Positions 59,801-64,000 of a stretch of DNA of 64,000 nucleotides are shown here, piece after piece. Source of the stretch: Sphingobacteriales bacterium (GTDB lineage: Bacteria; Bacteroidota; Bacteroidia; Chitinophagales; UBA2359); assembly GCA_016711285.1 (NCBI GenBank), contig JADJTG010000013.1, positions 598,001 to 662,000 of the forward strand, given 5' to 3'. Positions within the stretch are counted from its first letter, which is position 1; the number at the start of each line of letters is the position of its first letter. The notes beneath the pieces are model-generated. The model made no database searches and was not told the origin of the DNA. It was given only the letters and a program-made list of their open reading frames with translations. The position numbers and the translations under genes were made by a program.

Positions 59801-61609
59801 ACTGCAGGTTGTCCTGACGCAAATGGTAACGTAGTTGTAAGTGTAAGCTACACAGGTGGTGGTACTTTAACTTGGGGTCCTAACAATATCCCTGTAACAG
59901 GTGGTTCATTCACTGTAAACAGCAACACTACAAATGCCGTAACTATTTACGCTGCTGAAGGTTTCTGCACAGGCTCAACTACTGTAACAATTAACGATCC
60001 TATCGTAGCAAGTGCTTCTGCTCCTGGTTGTGGTGATACTAACGTATCTGTATCTATCAACGGTGGTGCTGGTGCTCCTTACTACTCTTCAATTGATGGT
60101 GGTAACACTTGGTTGCCTGTTGTAAATAATGTAGTAGCTATCCCTGTAGGTGTACAAACTACTATTATCTTCACAGACGCTAGCCAAGATTGCTCCTCTA
60201 ACCAAGTTGTAGTAACTGCTCCTACTATCACACCTGTAGGTACAACTGCTCCATTGGTATCTTGTAACGAAGCTGGAACTTCTGCTACTGTATCATTCTC
60301 GATTTCAGGTGGTGCAGGTGGTCCTTACTTCGTAAACGGTCAATCAGTAGCGGGTACTACCTTTACTGCAACCGGCGTAACCAACGGAACTTACACTTAC
60401 ACTGTAACGAGCGCAGCTCCTTGCTCTACTCCAACACAAGTAACAGTAACTGTGAACTGCATTATCAATGTGCCATTACAAGCACAAGACGACCAAGCAC
60501 CTGCTCAACCTGTATGTCAAGCATTTACATTCAACAGCAGCTTCTTGCTCGGTAACGATAGCGGTAGCGATATTACTGTTCAATCAGTATGCACTACTTC
60601 TGCCAACGGTGGTACAATTATGAATAACGGTAACGGTACTTGGACTTATATGCCAAATGCTGCTAACTGTAACTCATTGGTAAATGACAGCTTCTGCTAC
60701 ACTATTGTAGATCAATTCGGTCAAACTGATGATGCTAATGTAACTATCACATTCGTAACAGATGGTGAAGAGTCTATAACAGCTACTACTGAGTGCGAAT
60801 ACGAAGACCAAAACAACACATTGCCTACTGGTAACTTCGACTTGACGATTACTATAATAGGTACTTGTAATGAGTACAATTGGGTAGATAATATAGGAAA
60901 TGGAAGCGGTACTATCACAGTGAACGGTGGTGTAGGTATATTGCAGTTGAGTGATCTCGACTCTGACAATGGCGGTGGATATGACATCACTGTAACTAAC
61001 ACTTGCACAGGTCAATCTACTAACTTAGCAGAAACAGTTGATTGCGCTAAATCTACTTCTATCGACTTGATCAGCTTTGCTGGTGAAGCAGTAAGCAACG
61101 GTAACCAAATCGTTTGGGTAACTGCTACTGAAGTTGATAACGACTACTTCACACTCGAGCACTCTACTGACGGTACACACTTCGATGTAATTGCAACTGT
61201 TGATGGAGCCGGCGACAGCCAAACTACACAAGTATATAACTACTTGCACGGTACAACTGCTGAAGGCGTACACTACTACAGATTGTCTTACACTGACGAA
61301 CAAGGTAGAGTTGTTGTTGTAGAGAAAGTTGTTACAGTAGTACGCGGCGATGCTCAATTCGTATTGGGTAACGTTTATCCTGTACCTTCTAGCAACGACT
61401 TGAATGTAGAAATCATTGCTCCTGCAGCTTCTGCCGTAACAATGAGAGTATATGATGTTACTGGTAAATTGGTAGATCAAATTGCTACAGATGTACAAGA
61501 AGGCTTCAACAAAGTTGTGCTTGACTTGAGAAAATATGCAGTTGGTAACTACTTCTTGACTGTAACTGACGGTAAAGACGTTCACACTACTAAGTTTATC
61601 AAAGACTAA
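53825..61609 (+). CDS. Giant T9SS-secreted surface protein, 2594 aa
   Basis: Signal peptide to about residue 30 (ending EVLGQ). Very acidic and Cys-containing. Domains seen: an N-terminal beta domain; Ig-like modules with GTWSSNP (about 235-300); two lamin-tail-like segments (about 431-480, MITELDYAQ..DFVEV..DLCDYALYFYE, and 826-905, FISEFLYND..DLSCYALVFYD); long Cys-rich stretches (1000-1750); short Ig/SprB-like repeats (about 1980-2215, GGAGAPYYSSIDGG and GGAGGPYFVNG); a VCBS/cadherin-like domain (about 2218-2316, NGNGTWTYMPNA); a fibronectin-like module; and a T9SS type A sorting domain (about 2515-2594). Probably a surface adhesin or structural layer protein. Codons favour GCT, GGT, GTT and ACT more than the neighbours do. 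Confidence 0.88.
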   Translation: MNFPKLTPVIMRMMLVAIVCLSGWVEVLGQTTVSIGDAPVTFTEDCYANSEDQDLTYCVSNSSTEILVVDIEAINLEFAWDFLDVWFASSNPGSFTAPTYAGCFTGTEAGGNAMFYANCAFPGTPYEDLLLTSEAIVDAATGDTISTLGVSDGSGCITFNLFSDFTIACSTSGTGLVSPSVAFTVSALSATECGDHSVTIGEDITVCEDQIPAGGYNFVPVVTADTSGGFIPPAPDPNSGTWSSNPVLGTADFTPGTSGVNFNPPGPGVYTINYSIVYNNLAGDPSCVIGDQAIVTVLDDDDAFITGIPGPVVCSDGDAFVITWGPPTANYVITGPNGFISTTLTNINPATLPAGTYNVFVELDPTVSCATASNATATFIIIDAENTGAFSKQDNFVCQSETDFSIDLTEYLQDGSTIVNGGTLTMGALPPMITELDYAQETPNEQDFVEVTVPAGTDLCDYALYFYERKSFNADANSTVNYNLPGNIPITVGNNSGAMYQPTTKPDPDDFQYRLCDLPQLNPGTENIAASNGIVYEAYAFSFTNIKPGPAAIALVYVGTEEGITNENPGPDDVIQFLGYGFNDESTNLGIFTGCMGPARGLVSHDINVTETQNGGRGYSLQFTNAGWVVPNVDDPELNYPALPDPFSTPPFQPIPGYLGERWTPGSLNWGLTGDSPAEGDGGADALYWNWIAPMGDVLMLGRLDRTLFIGGQTIVVEEFDPATGDPADNDLVEFSCEVPTYTIPFNYGILANVPCVPADQLATQFDLTVIMDVEDDWMSPMVVCENADPINLTHLISDDVQWIQPVHKQVEITKTESLELNNYPAPFISEFLYNDYGANSASVDDHCVIYNYIDLNDLNVNNSPTTARGTQRFCEGVEISGLTGTDLSCYALVFYDRTEINAEVDNAGDSVKYALMYDVNYINGQGLPQSTDVQNAGDDFLGCPWGGNNLMRLYGNIDTDECGIDYDEDLAVDPTHYQTNYSTGTASGAGTFITAPITNGNPDQVFTDLYGNPYTSFINDNPIFNQGVVDAGWITNYNGPSLALGGGGDFTNATGSWNLNGNPDPTVSALWEDANGNGLLDANIDILLTPFDADEDGTPEFTAIDGTDGCTYLDDFFVWEQCEDAPTSDDNIYTGTTYSCSSTGREYVGARWFPIANIHDGTGAIGLVNTCNCELLDFISYGPQADDMLVASASDFSLAGPFADKMPDPATDVETADYVDQDPGGTGYSNGDLQSVQLIVDGATSADLFGDEFAGGIWMIADGDEDTDDRFAGVPESPLNYDGSGNDSQPLSNTIGYYNCALDPSIAFPTPACVEVDLRSCVPDNFIVSNLSVTASVANAAAYQWILGHNDGLTNFPLYYNFACTNLVATTQNPATVPPPGFVGSGVGTTSTPAFLNNQTNTVLLDAIQSGCSLGDGNVVNNTDDADYDGYYDNWEYNCESTDECIDGGVENCFPGERFPGIDPETGADTYTINNPGDFFEGRCSQGAEKVYKFCVVGHPVGGSENYTATLTVNLTIDQCAPIGNWSGKGVELYDVSDFDLYDPFPQHHGCDYVPAEEAPEQECDDDLECLWLFNPAAEDCYGYNTGGGPGSGVGLSDCSPVQVTYNTAVAHDIQDDNSADDMVCLDDDNQLVRTQNIAVVSAHIADLIEDQSYCLSDLQDGLFGDGIDLTEFLADCTPADGVFNVISSPSANCYTKSGYIFYPECVGSYSIEHVVSGSGLCEDRDTIVVTVTEAISTDWAFIPEIMVDGEAATVCNNGVMYLYNPADEANDLVNISGTSVIGTHVETASFSVPAGVFNTTGSVTVSVDPADIPCGAEIADVRVTWVYQGGAFGDAASFSVSGPAAFGTIASSNGQATNDNASGSASFDDFTWSKQVWNGTSFETETMEGGLGDWNSLVGDWTFNLVSASFPWSIQLIVEVDYVQGSFSGLGVDYLGDGVYTFNPGLYDGLEMFNNIEITYESGCGESCSNVEPATNLIHVSNDSSSPIVATAGCPDANGNVVVSVSYTGGGTLTWGPNNIPVTGGSFTVNSNTTNAVTIYAAEGFCTGSTTVTINDPIVASASAPGCGDTNVSVSINGGAGAPYYSSIDGGNTWLPVVNNVVAIPVGVQTTIIFTDASQDCSSNQVVVTAPTITPVGTTAPLVSCNEAGTSATVSFSISGGAGGPYFVNGQSVAGTTFTATGVTNGTYTYTVTSAAPCSTPTQVTVTVNCIINVPLQAQDDQAPAQPVCQAFTFNSSFLLGNDSGSDITVQSVCTTSANGGTIMNNGNGTWTYMPNAANCNSLVNDSFCYTIVDQFGQTDDANVTITFVTDGEESITATTECEYEDQNNTLPTGNFDLTITIIGTCNEYNWVDNIGNGSGTITVNGGVGILQLSDLDSDNGGGYDITVTNTCTGQSTNLAETVDCAKSTSIDLISFAGEAVSNGNQIVWVTATEVDNDYFTLEHSTDGTHFDVIATVDGAGDSQTTQVYNYLHGTTAEGVHYYRLSYTDEQGRVVVVEKVVTVVRGDAQFVLGNVYPVPSSNDLNVEIIAPAASAVTMRVYDVTGKLVDQIATDVQEGFNKVVLDLRKYAVGNYFLTVTDGKDVHTTKFIKD

Positions 61610-61631
61610 TTAGTGTTGAAATAGAATAAAC

Positions 61632-61663
61632 AAAAGCCCCGCCCTAAAAAGCGGGGCTTTTTT
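61632..61663 (+). terminator. Intrinsic terminator
   Basis: Stem AAAAGCCCCGC / GCGGGGCTTTT with an 8-nt loop and T run, 22 bases after the giant gene. Confidence 0.92.
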
Positions 61664-61778
61664 ATTTTTTATAGACAAAAGTTTTTAAATATTTACAGGG
61701 AATTAATACTTTGTATTTCTTGTTTTTTAATTCAATGAATAAAAATATTTTTCCTTCGTTTTATTATAATTATAGAAT

Positions 61779-62552
61779 ATGAAAACTTCTTTTATTTTTT
61801 ATACCTTATTCCTCTTCGGTATTTCGTTGGCACATCTTTGTGCGCAGAACGACACGATCATTTATAAGCACGAGATACCCACTAAACCGAAAGACGGCTA
61901 TATAATCGCCTATTTTTCGGGCGGTGCAAAGATGTTTGAAGGCACTTATAAAAATGGTATGAAAAACGGCATTGGGGCAATTTATGATGAAGGCGGTTCG
62001 TTGCGCTATCAAGGCAACTTCGTAAATGATGTAAAAGAAGGCGAAGGAGTGCAGCATTTTGCGGGCGGCGACCGCTACGAGGGTGCTTTTTCCAATAACC
62101 AATCTAATGGGCAAGGAACGTATTATTATGCTGATGGCAGCAAATATGTGGGTACGCACAAGGACGACAAATTTGAAGGCAAAGGGGCTTTTTATCGCAC
62201 TGATGGCAGCCTGAAATACGAGGGTACTTATAGAGACAACGAATTTGACGGCAACGGAACGTATTATTATGAAGACGGCAGCCGCTATGAAGGCAGCTAC
62301 CAAATGGGAAAACGACACGGAAAAGGAAAATACACTTATAGCGATGGCAGCTACTATGAAGGCGACTTTGCAAACGGTAAGCGCGAAGGCAAAGGGAAAT
62401 TTGTATATCCTGACGGCGTAAAACGCTATGAAGGCTTATGGAAAGGCGACAAACAACACGGAAGCGGTATTTTGTACGATACCAACGGAAAAATAAAAAA
62501 TCAAGGAGAGTGGCAATACGGACAGTTCCGAGGCAAAAGCGGCAACGATTAA
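61779..62552 (+). CDS. Exported MORN-repeat protein
   Basis: A 257-aa protein with a signal peptide (1-23, ending LCAQ) and eight full plus one partial MORN repeats of about 23 residues (YEG.Y.NG...G.G.Y...DGS), filling residues 48-257. MORN repeats form elongated beta-hairpin arrays used for protein or lipid contact. No enzymatic domain is attached. Its TAA overlaps the stop of the convergent smc gene at bases 62549-62552. Confidence 0.9.
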   Translation: MKTSFIFYTLFLFGISLAHLCAQNDTIIYKHEIPTKPKDGYIIAYFSGGAKMFEGTYKNGMKNGIGAIYDEGGSLRYQGNFVNDVKEGEGVQHFAGGDRYEGAFSNNQSNGQGTYYYADGSKYVGTHKDDKFEGKGAFYRTDGSLKYEGTYRDNEFDGNGTYYYEDGSRYEGSYQMGKRHGKGKYTYSDGSYYEGDFANGKREGKGKFVYPDGVKRYEGLWKGDKQHGSGILYDTNGKIKNQGEWQYGQFRGKSGND

Positions 62553-64000
62553 TTTTCTGTATTTAATCCGTTGAACTGCATTTCGTTGAAATTGGCAGCT
62601 ACCGCCCTCGACACACCCTGCTCCGCCATCACAATTCCATACACGGCATCTACCTGCTCCATTGTATTTTTGTTGTGTGTTACCACAATAAACTGTGAAC
62701 TGTCGGAAAAATGACGTATCATCTGACTGAATTTTCCTACATTGGCATCATCTAAAGGAGCATCTACCTCATCTAAAATACAGAAAGGGGCGGGTTTGAG
62801 CAAATACAAACCAAAAATAAGCGAGATAGCTGTAAGGGATTTTTCGCCACCGGACAATTGGTCTATGGAAGAAGGGCGTTTGCCTTTGGGCTTGGCGATA
62901 ATGTTTACATTGCTTTCCAAAGGATTATCGGGTTGCGAAAGCGTGAGGTCGCAATCATCATCTGGGGTGAACAATTTGCGGAATACCTCCTGAAAATTGA
63001 GGCGCACCTGCGAAAAAGCACTCATAAACATAGATACTGCCGTATTTTCAATTTCTTCGATAGTATTGAGCAGCGATTGTTTGGCTTCTAAAAGGTCGTT
63101 GCGCTGTGCCACAATAAAATCGTAGCGTTCTTTCATCTCTTTATACGCTTCAATGGCAAAAGGATTAACTTCGCCGAAAGTTTCGAGGCTCTTTTTGAGG
63201 CGTGCTACTTCTTCGCGCAAGGCATCAACGGGCGGCAGTTCGCTGCTCGGCTCTTGGTTCATCAGTTCATTGATGTCCACATTAAATTCTATCGCCAAAC
63301 GTTCTTTCAGCGACAGCAATTTCATCTGAATACGGTTGCTTTCGTCTTTGGCTTCTTGCAAAAGGGCATCAATTTGTTCTTTTTGGCGAAAAATCTGGCG
63401 CAAATTATCTTCGAGTTCATCGCTTCTGCCGCGTGCCGAAAAGTAGCGTATTTCGGCAGAATTTACCTTTGCCTCCAAAAAATCTTTTTCCTCATACAAA
63501 TCCTTCAATTTGCCATCATCTTTTTTCAACGACTGCTCCTGTATTTCCACTTCGCGCTGCAAATCCTGTAAGAGTTGCTTATTGGCGGATAATTTGCTTT
63601 GCGTTTCGTGGCGGCGTTTTTGATAAAAATCAAAATTTTGATGTAAGGTGTTGATTTTATTTTGTTGCTGATGAAAATTCAGATTAAGTTCGTTAAACGC
63701 GCGGCTGCTGTTGGATACTTCTTGTTCTATATGATGAAATGAAGCACGAAAATCCTGCAATTCGGTTTGTGCAGCCTGACTTTTTTCCTTTTTTTCGTGT
63801 AATATCGTTTGAATTTCGTCTAATTGCAGTTGCAACTGCTTCAGTTTTTCAGATAAGGATTGCTCGCCCTGTGCAGCATCTGCAATAAAAGATTCGAGAT
63901 TTTTGATAGTGGCATTGAAGGAAGCCATTTTATTGTCAAGGCGGTTGAGCTGTTCGCGCAGGAGTTGCAACGCCTTTTTTTGCGAAGCATTGCGCAAAGC
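62549..64000 (-). CDS. smc: Chromosome segregation protein SMC, C-terminal part
   Basis: The frame is open to the window edge, so the N-terminal ATPase half, hinge and probably more lie beyond base 64000; about 483 residues are visible. They form a long coiled coil (about the first 320 residues, Gln/Glu/Lys/Leu heptads) and then the C-terminal ABC head: signature LSGGEKSLTAISLIF, Walker B FCILDEVDAPLDD, and the D-loop/H-loop FIVVTHNKNTME. SMC condenses and segregates chromosomes with ScpA/ScpB. It runs convergent to the MORN gene with overlapping stops. Confidence 0.95.
   Translation of the reverse strand, partial: ALRNASQKKALQLLREQLNRLDNKMASFNATIKNLESFIADAAQGEQSLSEKLKQLQLQLDEIQTILHEKKEKSQAAQTELQDFRASFHHIEQEVSNSSRAFNELNLNFHQQQNKINTLHQNFDFYQKRRHETQSKLSANKQLLQDLQREVEIQEQSLKKDDGKLKDLYEEKDFLEAKVNSAEIRYFSARGRSDELEDNLRQIFRQKEQIDALLQEAKDESNRIQMKLLSLKERLAIEFNVDINELMNQEPSSELPPVDALREEVARLKKSLETFGEVNPFAIEAYKEMKERYDFIVAQRNDLLEAKQSLLNTIEEIENTAVSMFMSAFSQVRLNFQEVFRKLFTPDDDCDLTLSQPDNPLESNVNIIAKPKGKRPSSIDQLSGGEKSLTAISLIFGLYLLKPAPFCILDEVDAPLDDANVGKFSQMIRHFSDSSQFIVVTHNKNTMEQVDAVYGIVMAEQGVSRAVAANFNEMQFNGLNTEN

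Noticed and set aside
61025..61585. Long minus-strand open frames across the giant gene (also near 56465-56839 and 58548-58862)
   Set aside because: They arise from the strong T-ending codon bias of the plus-strand gene and show only biased Cys/Ser/Tyr-rich or Gln/His-rich translations.
1..64000. tRNA, rRNA, riboswitch, IS element or prophage genes
   Set aside because: I looked for cloverleaf-like arms, conserved rRNA segments, transposase motifs and phage genes by eye and found none that I could support.

Overview
The window is chromosomal DNA from a member of the Bacteroidota. Evidence: at least eight genes or gene remnants end in a type IX secretion system (T9SS) type A C-terminal sorting domain; lipoproteins carry Bacteroidota-style lipoboxes; there are DUF4290 and DUF1573 proteins and SprB-like repeats; starts lack Shine-Dalgarno sites; and about twenty AT-rich gaps carry the Bacteroidota -7 box TAnnTTTG. 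A Saprospiria/Chitinophagia-like lineage is my guess. No rRNA, tRNA, CRISPR array or recognisable transposase was seen.

Layout. 1-3271: 5'-truncated PNGase F-like/LamG T9SS cargo. 3378-12268: housekeeping genes (fabG, rluD, murA, a phosphatase, an acyl-CoA reductase divergent from a 4Fe-4S ferredoxin) mixed with small lipoproteins and a membrane protein. 12416-15787: T9SS protein with four near-identical 120-bp repeats. 15864-21537: NlpC/P60, GNAT, uvrA, a DUF1573 lipoprotein, rpmA and rplU. 21675-28550: a decayed island with two T9SS genes broken by many frameshifts, bracketed by copies of a 20-nt sequence that contains a 15-nt palindrome. 28677-38000: polyprenyl synthetase, folE, ppk1, rplS, mrdA, a T9SS protein, prmC. 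38254-38788: small AT-rich pseudogene. 38898-47707: anmK, a frameshifted helical protein, another T9SS protein, a CX4CH cytochrome-like lipoprotein, murF, a putative outer-membrane protein, a lipoprotein and kdsD. 47788-52901: T9SS M43 metalloprotease, DMT transporter, obg, adk. 53484-61609: a two-gene unit of a 100-aa secreted protein and a 2594-aa T9SS surface protein. 61779-64000: MORN-repeat protein, and the 3' part of smc running off the window.

How the genes fit together. Cell-envelope genes recur (murA, murF, mrdA, anmK, kdsD, NlpC/P60, polyprenyl synthetase), but they are scattered single units and not a classical dcw cluster. The accessory content is dominated by secreted T9SS cargo, which suggests a particle- or surface-associated organism exporting adhesins and hydrolases. 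The strongest candidates for something new are the 53.5-61.6 kb secreted pair, the mirror-image promoter between the acyl-CoA reductase and the ferredoxin that lacks one cluster cysteine, and the bracketed decaying island.
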